This document shows positions 1-7,206 of a stretch of 19,547 nucleotides of DNA, piece by piece. The position numbers and the translations under genes were made by a program. Position 1 is the first letter of the stretch. Every line of letters starts with the position of its first letter. Source of the DNA: Clostridiales bacterium UBA5446 (GTDB taxonomy: Bacteria; Bacillota; Clostridia; Oscillospirales; Oscillospiraceae). The stretch is from contig DIRC01000058.1 of assembly GCA_002427465.1 (NCBI GenBank), forward strand, positions 7,930 to 27,476. Reading direction: 5' to 3'. Under the pieces are notes generated by a model. The model did not search any database, had not been told where the DNA came from, and was given only the letters and a program-made list of their open reading frames with translations.

Positions 1-164
1 ACATACCGGCGCTGCCCCTCGGCATATATCGTATCAAAAGCGAGACTGGTTTTCCCGCTGCCCGATAATCCCGTCAGAACGACCAGCTTGTCCCTGGGAA
101 TCTCCACGTCAATATTCTTGAGATTGTTTTCACGCGCGCCTTTAACGAAAATACTGTCTCTCAT
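1..164 (-). CDS. uvrA: UvrA excinuclease subunit A, N-terminal fragment (runs off window)
   Basis: Only the first 54 codons are in the window, starting at the ATG at 164-162. UvrA is the damage-recognising ABC-type ATPase of nucleotide excision repair; it loads UvrB at lesions in the cytoplasm. The visible part has the family N-terminus (GARENNLKNIDVEIPRDKL) followed by the first Walker A, GLSGSGKTSLAFD (residues 32-44), and the conserved IYAEGQRRYV. The P-loop has GKT where I recall GKS being usual, a conservative change. An AAGGAG sits 15 nt upstream of the ATG, a long spacing, but no other in-frame start exists. A near-consensus promoter lies at 201-229. I looked for a LexA/SOS box (GAAC-N4-GTTC type) between 165 and 263 and did not find one. 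Confidence 0.96.
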   Translation of the reverse strand, partial: MRDSIFVKGARENNLKNIDVEIPRDKLVVLTGLSGSGKTSLAFDTIYAEGQRRY

Positions 165-200
165 ATACGGTGAGTGATGCTCCTTGACTTTAATCGTAAT

Positions 201-229
201 ATTATACCCCAGATCACATCGGTTTTCAA
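201..229 (-). promoter_or_regulatory. sigma-A promoter of uvrA
   Basis: On the minus strand, TTGAAA (229-224), a 17-bp spacer and a perfect TATAAT (206-201) lie about 37 bp upstream of the uvrA start. The predicted transcript begins near 194, leaving a leader of about 30 nt that contains the AAGGAG ribosome site. Confidence 0.8.
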
Positions 230-263
230 GCACACTGATATGGCCCCGGCCTAACCCCGCGAT

Positions 264-300
264 AAAAGCCGGCGCGCCGCGGACGCGGCGCGCTTTTCTT
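264..300 (-). terminator. rho-independent terminator after the PAP2 gene
   Basis: A perfect 9-bp GC stem (272-280 with 285-293, loop GGAC) is flanked by AAAAGC on one side and TTTTCTT on the other. It can therefore end transcripts on both strands. Its position just after the PAP2 stop codon and before the uvrA promoter fits termination of the minus-strand ctpE-PAP2 transcript. Confidence 0.8.
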
Positions 301-305
301 CCGTT

Positions 306-932
306 TTATTTCTTCCTGGTCAAGAAGCGGCGGGAATATACGGCGAAGAAAATTGGCACAGCAAAGGCCAACGCACCCACCGCATCAATGATCCCATGCT
401 GCTTGACAAACACCGTTGACGCGCTTATAAGTACGGAAAAAACTAATATGACCCATCGCCAGCCTTTAAAGATCCGGCTGTCCCAGGCGCCCAGGACGGC
501 GCCGATGCAACCGATGACGTGCATACTGGGAAAAACATTGGTGTTGGTATCCGCAGCCCAGATTTTTGACAGCAGCCAGGTGGAAATCCCCGTAATCTCC
601 ATATCCTCCGGACGCAGGTTCTGCCCGTTCGGAATGATTACGCAGAATAAAAGGCTCAGCGACAACGACGCCATTGTGAAATACATATAGCGCTTGAAGG
701 CTTCCCCGTCAAAAATTATAAGAGGCACGCCAACTGCGGCAAACAGCGGGTACCACAACACATAAAAAATAATAAACTGCGGAATAAACGGGATTTTATC
801 GTCCAGAGGCAGGTCCGTGACCCAATATCCCTCTGTAGGCGTCAGGCTTTCAATGGTGAAAAACGCCGCGATAAAAACCACAAAATAAAGTGCCAGCCAT
901 GCATGTCTGTGCGTTCTCATAAATTCAGTCAA
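306..932 (-). CDS. PAP2-family membrane phosphatase-like protein
   Basis: Multi-pass membrane protein of 208 residues (204 if the ATG at 920 is used). It has about six hydrophobic segments and the C-terminal half of the PAP2 signature: FPSMHV near residue 134 and KQHGIIDAVGA near 177, giving the His and His-x3-Asp of the phosphatase/inositolphosphotransferase-like (PAP2_3) type. The N-terminal KX6RP motif is not obvious; LRPED near 107 may be its remnant. Likely substrates are lipid phosphates at the membrane, but none can be named. It lies 80 bp downstream of the ctpE-like gene on the same strand and probably shares its transcript. The start is uncertain: TTG at 932 and ATG at 920 both lack a well-spaced ribosome site, and a GAGGGG lies further upstream at 950-955. 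Confidence 0.8.
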   Translation of the reverse strand: MTEFMRTHRHAWLALYFVVFIAAFFTIESLTPTEGYWVTDLPLDDKIPFIPQFIIFYVLWYPLFAAVGVPLIIFDGEAFKRYMYFTMASLSLSLLFCVIIPNGQNLRPEDMEITGISTWLLSKIWAADTNTNVFPSMHVIGCIGAVLGAWDSRIFKGWRWVILVFSVLISASTVFVKQHGIIDAVGALAFAVPIFFAVYSRRFLTRKK

Positions 933-1012
933 CTTGCGAATGATGTCATCCCCTCGGAGTGTTGATGTAGGTTTCTGGAAGCTAGCCGATGCCGACCGCC
1001 GCCCGATTGATG

Positions 1013-3484
1013 TTAATGCGGCCCTGTCCGCCCGTCAGGCGCGGGCCTGGCGCAGCCATGCTTTTTCCCCGCGCCGCGCTTCGCGCCCGCGCCGATGACC
1101 GCCTTAACATTATCCTCCAGCCGCGTAAGGGTATTCAGGACAGGCCGGGCCAGCAGCGCAAACACCGTCAGGATCATCATTCCGGAGAGATCCACAGAAG
1201 AAAGCGTAAACAGATCCTTGAGGAAGATGGCGCAAAACGTAAAGGAGACCGAAAGCCCGACGATCAGCACCTTCCTTAAAAGATTGTATGGCTGGCTGGT
1301 ACGATGCACCATGAGCAACCCGACGACACCCAGAACCACCGTGCTTATGGTGGACATCATATCCTCGTGCACCTGGAAAACCACGCAGAACAAAACCACG
1401 CCCAAGATCAGCAGCAGATCCGTCAATCCTCCCGGCAGCGCCCTGTACAGCACATTCGGCAGGAATCTGCCTTTGACCAAAGCCGTGTTGGGCTCCATCG
1501 CAAGGACAAAGCCGGGTATTCCTATGGTAAGGGCATTCACAAGGCTCATCTGCGCCGCGGTCACAGGGTAAGGCAGCGTAAAGATCAGCGTGATGACGGC
1601 AAGCGAAAAGGAAAAAATGTTCTTGACCAAAAAAAGCGTTGCCGAACGCTCAATATTGTTGATCACACGGCGTCCCTCAGCCACGATAGAAGGCATTGCC
1701 GCAAAATTGGAATCCAGCAGCACGATATGCGACACCTGGCTGGCCGCGTCGCTTCCCGAGGCCATGGCAATGCTGCAATCGGCCTCCTTAAGCGCCAGCA
1801 CGTCGTTCACACCGTCGCCTGTCATGGCGACGGTATGGCCGGCGCATTTCAACGCCTGTACAAGCCTGCGCTTCTGATCCGGCGTAACCCTGCCGAAAAC
1901 GGAATACTTCGAAACCGCGTCGGCAATTTGTTCGTCCGTCTCAAGGGTTCGCGCGTCCACATAGTTTTCGGCTCCTTTGATGCCGGCTCTCACGGCGATC
2001 TCCGAGACCGCCATGGCGTTGTCCCCGGAAATGACCTTAATCGCCACACCCTGCCGTGCAAAATATTTGAATGTATCCGGCGCTTCGGAGCGTATCTCGT
2101 TGGAAAGCAGGATAAGCGCTATGGGCATGAGCGGCGCCTCAGGCTTATTGTCCTCCGGCGAGCCGTCGTACATAGCCAGCAGCAGAACCCGGAAGCCTTT
2201 GGCGGAAAAGCCGTTGACCTTCTCCTCGTATTTTTCATATTCCGAGCCGAGCAAAACATCGGGAGCGCCCAGAAGATAGGTCTCCTCCTCGTGAAACGAC
2301 ACGCCGCCGAATTTTCTGGAGGATGTGAACGGCACCGCTTTAATGGCTGTCTGACCCGCCTCTCCGCCGAAGTACTTTCGGAGCGCGGCCATGGTATCGT
2401 TATCCGCCTTCATGGCGGACACGTAATCCGTCATAATCGCCTGGATATCCGCTTCCACAAAGCGGTCTGGGCAAAGCGGCTCAACGCCGCCCACCGACAT
2501 CCTGCTTTCGGTGATCGTACCGGTCTTATCGACGCACAGGACATCCACCCGGGCCAGGGTCTCAATACAAGCCATGTCGTGAACCAGCGTCTTCTTCCGC
2601 GCAAGTCTGGCAGCTCCGGCGACCAGCGCCATGCTGGTGAGAAGATACAGCCCTTCCGGGATCATGCCGATGAGGGACGCGACGGTGGCCACCACGCCGT
2701 CCTGAATATCCCGCCCGATCCACACTATTTCCTTGATCGCCATCAGCGTGCCCAGGGGGATGATGAGGACGCCTATCCATTTTACCAGCTTCGTCAGGCT
2801 TTGCATCATCTCCGACTGCTTGGGAGCCTTCAGCTTTTTCGCCTCGACCGTCAGTTTGTTTGCAAAGGAGTCTGCGCCCACGCGGATAAGCCTCGCCCGG
2901 CATTCGCCCGATACCACAAAGCTGCCTGACAGCAGCTCCGAGCCTTCGGTTTTTTTGATCTCGTCCGCCTCGCCGGTGATCAGCGACTCGTTGACGCTGC
3001 ATTCACCTTCCAGCACGATTGCGTCGGCATTGATCTGGCTGCCCGCGGACAGGATCACCACGTCGTCGCGAACCAATTGCGATGTGAGCAGCTTCTGTTC
3101 CGCGCCGTCTCTGATGACCCTTCCCTTGGGAGCCGTGATCAGAATCAGCTTGTCCAGCGTCCGCTTCGCCCGCAGCTCCTGGGTGATGCCGATGGCCGTA
3201 TTGGCAAAAATAATGCCCATAAACATTGCGTTCTGCCATGAACCCACAGCAAGAACGCAAATTGCGAAGATTAAAAAAAGCATATTAAAATAGGTGAAAA
3301 CATTGCTCGCCACAATCTGCCCGACTGTTTTGCCCGGCGGTTCAACCGGCGCATTTGACCAGCCGGCCTCCATGCGCTCGGCGGCCTGGGCGGCGGTAAG
3401 CCCGCGGGAGGGTCCGGCGGCCAGAACCGGAACTTTTCGCCTCTCTAATTTTTCGTTATCCTGTTTTTTTCGTCCAAATTCCAT
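1013..3484 (-). CDS. CtpE-like cation-transporting P-type ATPase
   Basis: An 823-residue ATP-driven cation pump of the cytoplasmic membrane. Order of parts: first membrane pair about 60-100; actuator domain with ITGEADE at 169-175; membrane pair about 235-295 with IPEGLYLL; phosphorylation motif DKTGTITE with Asp319; nucleotide domain; hinge TGDGVND at 555-561; and about six C-terminal membrane helices. The sequence around PEGL and the phosphorylation site, and TGEA instead of TGES, are the features I know from mycobacterial CtpE, a calcium-linked pump. Calcium is thus the likely substrate, by inference. There is no Shine-Dalgarno before the ATG, and the best -10 lies 6 nt upstream of it, suggesting a leaderless message. 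The start is supported because the conserved GLTAAQAAERM segment begins at residue 28. Confidence 0.88.
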   Translation of the reverse strand: MEFGRKKQDNEKLERRKVPVLAAGPSRGLTAAQAAERMEAGWSNAPVEPPGKTVGQIVASNVFTYFNMLFLIFAICVLAVGSWQNAMFMGIIFANTAIGITQELRAKRTLDKLILITAPKGRVIRDGAEQKLLTSQLVRDDVVILSAGSQINADAIVLEGECSVNESLITGEADEIKKTEGSELLSGSFVVSGECRARLIRVGADSFANKLTVEAKKLKAPKQSEMMQSLTKLVKWIGVLIIPLGTLMAIKEIVWIGRDIQDGVVATVASLIGMIPEGLYLLTSMALVAGAARLARKKTLVHDMACIETLARVDVLCVDKTGTITESRMSVGGVEPLCPDRFVEADIQAIMTDYVSAMKADNDTMAALRKYFGGEAGQTAIKAVPFTSSRKFGGVSFHEEETYLLGAPDVLLGSEYEKYEEKVNGFSAKGFRVLLLAMYDGSPEDNKPEAPLMPIALILLSNEIRSEAPDTFKYFARQGVAIKVISGDNAMAVSEIAVRAGIKGAENYVDARTLETDEQIADAVSKYSVFGRVTPDQKRRLVQALKCAGHTVAMTGDGVNDVLALKEADCSIAMASGSDAASQVSHIVLLDSNFAAMPSIVAEGRRVINNIERSATLFLVKNIFSFSLAVITLIFTLPYPVTAAQMSLVNALTIGIPGFVLAMEPNTALVKGRFLPNVLYRALPGGLTDLLLILGVVLFCVVFQVHEDMMSTISTVVLGVVGLLMVHRTSQPYNLLRKVLIVGLSVSFTFCAIFLKDLFTLSSVDLSGMMILTVFALLARPVLNTLTRLEDNVKAVIGAGAKRGAGKKHGCARPAPDGRTGPH

Positions 3485-3490
3485 ATTAAT

Positions 3491-3519
3491 ATTTTAACAC
3501 AATTCAGATATTTCAACAG
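3491..3519 (-). promoter_or_regulatory. extended -10 promoter abutting the ctpE-like start codon
   Basis: On the minus strand, TGTTAAAAT (3499-3491) is an extended -10. A weak -35, CTGTTG (3519-3514), stands 17 bp upstream. The -10 ends only 6 nt before the ATG at 3484, so transcription would start at or beside the start codon. Confidence 0.5.
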
Positions 3520-3541
3520 TGAACATATTGTAAAATTTTGC

Positions 3542-3561
3542 GGGAGGGCAAGCGCCCTCCC
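3542..3561 (-). terminator. GC hairpin after serA, probable terminator
   Basis: Perfect 8-bp stem GGGAGGGC/GCCCTCCC with a 4-nt loop, 16 bp beyond the serA stop codon. On the minus strand it is followed by GCAAAATTTTA rather than a clean T run, so termination may be partial. Confidence 0.6.
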
Positions 3562-3577
3562 ATTGCATTTGCTGACA

Positions 3578-4741
3578 TTAAAGAACGCGAACACGCACCA
3601 CGGCCGGATGTTCGTTTATTTTGTCCGTGATTTCCGACCCAATCACCTCGTCAAGATCTATGATCGTGTACGCGTATTCTCCCCTGGACTTATTGATCAT
3701 ATGCTCCACGTTGATGTTGCGTTTCCCGATCAGGCCCAGGAAGGAATTGATCATATGCGGGACATTTTTATGCAGCACGCAAAGCCGGCAGACGCCAAGG
3801 CGCTCCAGCTCCGCGTTCGGGAAGTTCACGGAGTTTTTGATACTCCCGTCCTTAAGATAATTATAAATTTCCTTTGCAGCCATGATGGCGCATTTTTCTT
3901 CGCTCTCCGGCGTGCAGGCGCCGATGTGCGGCATGACCACCACATTGGGCTTTCCGATCAGCTTGGCGTTTGGAAAATCGGTCACATAGCAGGAAACCTT
4001 TCCGATATCAATGGCCGCGATCATCGCGTCGTCGTCAACGATCTCGGCTCTGGACTCGTTAATGATTCGGACGCCGGGCCTCATCCTGGCAAACGCCTCG
4101 GCGTTGAGCATATGATAGGTGTCGTCGGTATAGGGTACATTCAGGCTGATGTAATCACAGTTGGCAAAAATCATATCCAGCGAATCGGCGTTCTTCACCT
4201 CTCTGGACAGCATCCATGCGGAGGAAACGGATAGATAGGGATCGTAGCCATAGACCTCCATACCCAGATCCAAAGCGGCGTTGGCCACAAGCGCGCCCAC
4301 AGCCCCAAGACCTATAACGCCCAGGGTTTTCCCGAATATCTCCGGCCCGATAAAAGCGGATTTGCTCTTTTCCACCAGATCCGGAATCTCGTCTCCCCTG
4401 TCCGCTATGGAGCGAACCCAGTCAATGCTCCCCAGCACGTCCCGGGAGGAGAGAATCAGCGAACAGATTTCAAGTTCCTTCACGGCCTCCGCGTTGGCCC
4501 CGGGGCTGTTGAACACGGCGATACCCTGCTCTATGCATCTTTCAAGGGGGATATTATTTACGCCGGACCCGGCCCGGCCTATGCAAAGCAGCTCCGGCCC
4601 GAATTCATATTGATGGAGATCCGCGGAGCGGATCAGCAGGGCTTCCGGATTTTCAACCGCCGGCCCCACCTCGCAGCCGCGCTTAATCAGTTCGCCGGTA
4701 CCCAGCTCGGATATCGTATTCATTGTCTTTATTTTAAACAT
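3578..4741 (-). CDS. serA: D-3-phosphoglycerate dehydrogenase, short ACT-type
   Basis: 387 residues. It oxidises 3-phosphoglycerate to 3-phosphohydroxypyruvate, the first step of serine synthesis, in the cytoplasm. Visible parts: the substrate loop RAGSGVNNIP (56-65); the NAD Rossmann motif GVIGLGAVGALVA (141-153); a catalytic Arg in NESRAEIVDD (Arg231); a catalytic His in PHIGACTPES (His272); and a C-terminal ACT domain from about 318, likely for serine feedback. The stretch where related dehydrogenases carry the catalytic Glu (DVFExEP) reads TDFPNAK, so that Glu is absent. From memory this is typical of a short SerA type in Clostridia and Bacteroidetes. Its ATG overlaps the end of serC by 8 nt, with GAGG 9-10 nt upstream, so the two are translationally coupled and co-transcribed. 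Confidence 0.95.
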   Translation of the reverse strand: MFKIKTMNTISELGTGELIKRGCEVGPAVENPEALLIRSADLHQYEFGPELLCIGRAGSGVNNIPLERCIEQGIAVFNSPGANAEAVKELEICSLILSSRDVLGSIDWVRSIADRGDEIPDLVEKSKSAFIGPEIFGKTLGVIGLGAVGALVANAALDLGMEVYGYDPYLSVSSAWMLSREVKNADSLDMIFANCDYISLNVPYTDDTYHMLNAEAFARMRPGVRIINESRAEIVDDDAMIAAIDIGKVSCYVTDFPNAKLIGKPNVVVMPHIGACTPESEEKCAIMAAKEIYNYLKDGSIKNSVNFPNAELERLGVCRLCVLHKNVPHMINSFLGLIGKRNINVEHMINKSRGEYAYTIIDLDEVIGSEITDKINEHPAVVRVRVL

Positions 4742-5822
4742 GGTGTGTTACCTCAAATTCTTTCATATATTCCGCCAGGGCCGCCGCGCCTTCAACCGGC
4801 ATGGCGTTATACAGCGATGCTCGCATCCCGCCGGTCAGTCGATGCCCCTTCAGATTCAGAAGCCCCCTGTCCTTGGCATTCTGAATAAATTCGGCGTCAA
4901 GTGCCGCGTCACCCGTACGGAAGGTAATGTTCATATCAGACCGCGCGGCCTGATCCGCATGGGGTTTATACAGCCGGCTGTTGCCGAGCACGTCATAGAT
5001 CAGCGCGGAGCGCACCTTTTTGCGCTCGGCCATCACGGTTACGCCCCCCTGGTCCTCCAGCCATTCCAGCACAAGCCCGAGAATGTATATACACCAACAC
5101 GGCGGGGTGTTAAGCATGGAGTCCTTCTCAATCTGCTTTGCATAGCTCAGGATTTGCGGCGTATCGGGTCTTTCCCTGCCTGCGATTGCCTTGTCGATAA
5201 TCACCACGGTCAGTCCGGCAGGCGCCATATTCTTCTGCGCTCCCGCATAGATCAGCCCGTATCTGGAAACCTCAACAGGGTGGGACAGCAGCTCGGATGA
5301 CATGTCGCAGACAAGCGGGATCCCGGCCGTATCGGGGATATAGTCCCACGCAGTGCCGTAAACGGTATTGTTGGCGCAATAGTGGAAGTAGGCCGCGCCA
5401 TCCGTAAGCTTCAGCTCTCCGGGGCGCGGGATGCCGCTGTGTCCCCCGGCCTTGGTTGAGGCGGCAATATGGACGCTGCCGTATTTTGCCCCTTCCTTAG
5501 CCGCGATTTCTGAAAAGTTGCCTGTCACCGCATAGTCGGCTATGCCGCCGTTCCCCATCAGGTTCATTGGCACGGCGGAAAACTGAGTGGTCGCCCCGCC
5601 CTGCAAAAAAAGCACTTCATGGGAATCGGGGACACTCAGCAGCTTTTTCAGCCTTTCCTTGGCTTCCGAAAAAATCTCGCCAAATGCCTTCCCCCTGTGG
5701 GACATTTCCATAACAGACATTCCGGAGCCATGCCAGTCTGACATCTCGTTCTTCGCTTTTTCAAGTACGGTAATCGGAAGAACAGCAGGACCGGCGGCAA
5801 AGTTGAACACCTTTTCCGACAT
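4734..5822 (-). CDS. serC: Phosphoserine aminotransferase
   Basis: 362 residues. A PLP enzyme converting 3-phosphohydroxypyruvate and glutamate to O-phosphoserine and 2-oxoglutarate, the second step of serine synthesis. It starts with the family N-terminus VFNFAAGPAVLP. Further conserved elements are EMSHRGKAF, LFLQGGATTQF, YCANNTVYGT, the PLP-lysine region YAGAQKNMAPAG and SMLNTPP. I place the start at the ATG at 5822, preceded by AAGGGG at 11 nt. An upstream in-frame ATG at 5852 adds 10 residues but has no ribosome site. It is the first gene of a serC-serA operon. The third pathway enzyme, SerB, is not in the window. Confidence 0.96.
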   Translation of the reverse strand: MSEKVFNFAAGPAVLPITVLEKAKNEMSDWHGSGMSVMEMSHRGKAFGEIFSEAKERLKKLLSVPDSHEVLFLQGGATTQFSAVPMNLMGNGGIADYAVTGNFSEIAAKEGAKYGSVHIAASTKAGGHSGIPRPGELKLTDGAAYFHYCANNTVYGTAWDYIPDTAGIPLVCDMSSELLSHPVEVSRYGLIYAGAQKNMAPAGLTVVIIDKAIAGRERPDTPQILSYAKQIEKDSMLNTPPCWCIYILGLVLEWLEDQGGVTVMAERKKVRSALIYDVLGNSRLYKPHADQAARSDMNITFRTGDAALDAEFIQNAKDRGLLNLKGHRLTGGMRASLYNAMPVEGAAALAEYMKEFEVTHHV

Positions 5823-5874
5823 ATTGGACACTTCCCCTTTAAAATAATCCATTAATAAATTTTCGCTTCATTGA

Positions 5875-5903
5875 ATTATATGCTATGAGACGCTCTGCGT
5901 CAA
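5875..5903 (-). promoter_or_regulatory. sigma-A promoter of serC-serA, overlapping the mtaB stop codon
   Basis: On the minus strand, TTGACG (5903-5898), a 17-bp spacer and a perfect TATAAT (5880-5875). The -35 overlaps the mtaB TGA (5902-5900). A perfect inverted repeat GACGC-TCT-GCGTC (5889-5901) covers the -35 and spacer and could be an operator. The leader is about 45 nt, too short for a T-box or a large riboswitch. Confidence 0.8.
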
Positions 5904-7183
5904 ACAATATGGCCTACAAGCATTTCACCAGAAACACCAGTTATTTTTACGTTTTTGACAACACCCCGCAGGCGTTCTCCCACCGCGGACACAAGCGCAT
6001 AATTATCCGCATGTCCCACGGACACGCCTTCGGCTTCCGTTTCGAAAAGAACCGGAAGCTCCGCTCCAATCTGACTATACAGATATGCGGTTTTCATTCT
6101 GTCCGCCGCCTGCTGGGCCTGGGCCGCGCGCCTTGATTTTACGGCATGTGTAAGTTGGCCCGCCATTTTATCCGCGGGGGTGCCGGGCCGCCGGGAATAG
6201 GGGAAAATATGCATGTCGGCAAAACCGCATTTGGTGATGAACGCCAGCGTTTCCCCGTGCTGCTCCTCTGTCTCACCGGGAAACCCGGTGATCAGATCGG
6301 CGGTTACGGCGCATCCCGGGAAATATTCCCGGATCAGCGTTACCGCTGAAAAAAAGCGCTCGGTGTCGTATTTTCGGTTCATCCGCCGGAGGGTCTCGTC
6401 GCATCCCGACTGGAGCGACAGGTGAAAATGCCGGCATACCCCGCCGGTTTTTTGAATCGCCCGGCAGAAATCCTCCGTCACGACGGTGGGCTCCAATGAA
6501 CCCAGGCGAAGCCGAAGCCCGGGGGCCGCCCGGGAGATTGCGCAAACCACATCCGAAAGTCCCGGCCTACCCTCAAGATCCCTGCCGTAGGAGGCGATTT
6601 CTATACCTGTGACCACCAGCTCCCGGTATCCCTGGGCCGCCAGGGCCGCGGCCTTCTCCCCGGCTCTGGCCGGGGGCAGCGAGCGCACCCTTCCCCTGGC
6701 ATACGGAATGATGCAGTATGTGCAGAAATTGGCGCAGCCGTCCTCTATCTTGAGATAGGCCCGGGCGTGGCCGGAAAATGCTCCGGCCGGAAGATCCTCA
6801 AACTCCCGGCGCTCAAAGGGCCTGTCCACGCTGACAATTCGCTCATGGCTGTCCAAGGCGTCCTCGATCGCCTCAACCAGCTTCACCCTGTCGCCGCTGC
6901 CGAATAAAACGTCGGCTTTAAGGCTCTCCGCCTTCTCGGCGTCGGTCTGGGCCCAGCAGCCGCAGACTACAGAAATTGCGCCCGGATTATCCTCCATAAG
7001 CCGCCTGACGGCCTGGCGCGATTTTCTGCCGCTCTCGGCGGTGACGGCGCAAGTGTTGATGATGACCACGTCCGCCTGCCCCTTTTGCCCTGGTTCGTGC
7101 CCTCGGGCCTGCAGAAGCGTTTCGATCGCCTGGGTTTCATATTGATTGACCTTGCACCCAAGGGTGGTTATAATATACTTCAT
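5900..7183 (-). CDS. mtaB: tRNA t6A37 methylthiotransferase MtaB
   Basis: 427 residues. A radical-SAM enzyme that converts t6A to ms2t6A at position 37 of ANN-decoding tRNAs, using two 4Fe-4S clusters. The N-terminal UPF0004 domain supplies cysteines in TLGCKVNQYET (Cys10), NTCAVTAESG (Cys45) and CGCWAQ (Cys76). The radical-SAM triad is CANFCTYC (Cys150, 154, 157). A C-terminal TRAM-like domain spans about 370-427. MtaB is favoured over MiaB by GCKVNQYET and the overall length. The start is the ATG at 7183, with GAGG six nt away; an upstream frame extension lacks such a site and runs into the divergent desulfurase gene. The next start, on the other strand, is 23 bp away. Its promoter must lie within the desulfurase coding region; only weak candidates are visible there. 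Confidence 0.95.
   Translation of the reverse strand: MKYIITTLGCKVNQYETQAIETLLQARGHEPGQKGQADVVIINTCAVTAESGRKSRQAVRRLMEDNPGAISVVCGCWAQTDAEKAESLKADVLFGSGDRVKLVEAIEDALDSHERIVSVDRPFERREFEDLPAGAFSGHARAYLKIEDGCANFCTYCIIPYARGRVRSLPPARAGEKAAALAAQGYRELVVTGIEIASYGRDLEGRPGLSDVVCAISRAAPGLRLRLGSLEPTVVTEDFCRAIQKTGGVCRHFHLSLQSGCDETLRRMNRKYDTERFFSAVTLIREYFPGCAVTADLITGFPGETEEQHGETLAFITKCGFADMHIFPYSRRPGTPADKMAGQLTHAVKSRRAAQAQQAADRMKTAYLYSQIGAELPVLFETEAEGVSVGHADNYALVSAVGERLRGVVKNVKITGVSGEMLVGHIV
7146..7174 (+). promoter_or_regulatory. sigma-A promoter of the cysteine desulfurase, inside mtaB
   Basis: TTGACC (7146-7151), a 17-bp spacer and a perfect TATAAT (7169-7174) lie on the plus strand within codons 4-13 of mtaB. 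The predicted start is near 7181, giving a leader of about 26 nt that carries the AAGGTG ribosome site. Confidence 0.78.
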
Positions 7184-7206
7184 AAAATACCTCATAAGGT
7201 GATGTA

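Noticed and set aside
165..263. LexA/SOS box before uvrA
   Set aside because: Searched for GAAC-N4-GTTC-like sites around the uvrA promoter; none found. SOS control may still act through a divergent box form.
1304..2929. 541-codon open frame on the plus strand
   Set aside because: Antisense to the CtpE-like ATPase; its product is His/Arg/Gln-rich with no domain, as expected of an opposite-strand shadow in GC-rich DNA.
5823..5874. T-box or serine-responsive leader of serC
   Set aside because: The leader is only about 45 nt with no stem-loop or antiterminator structure.
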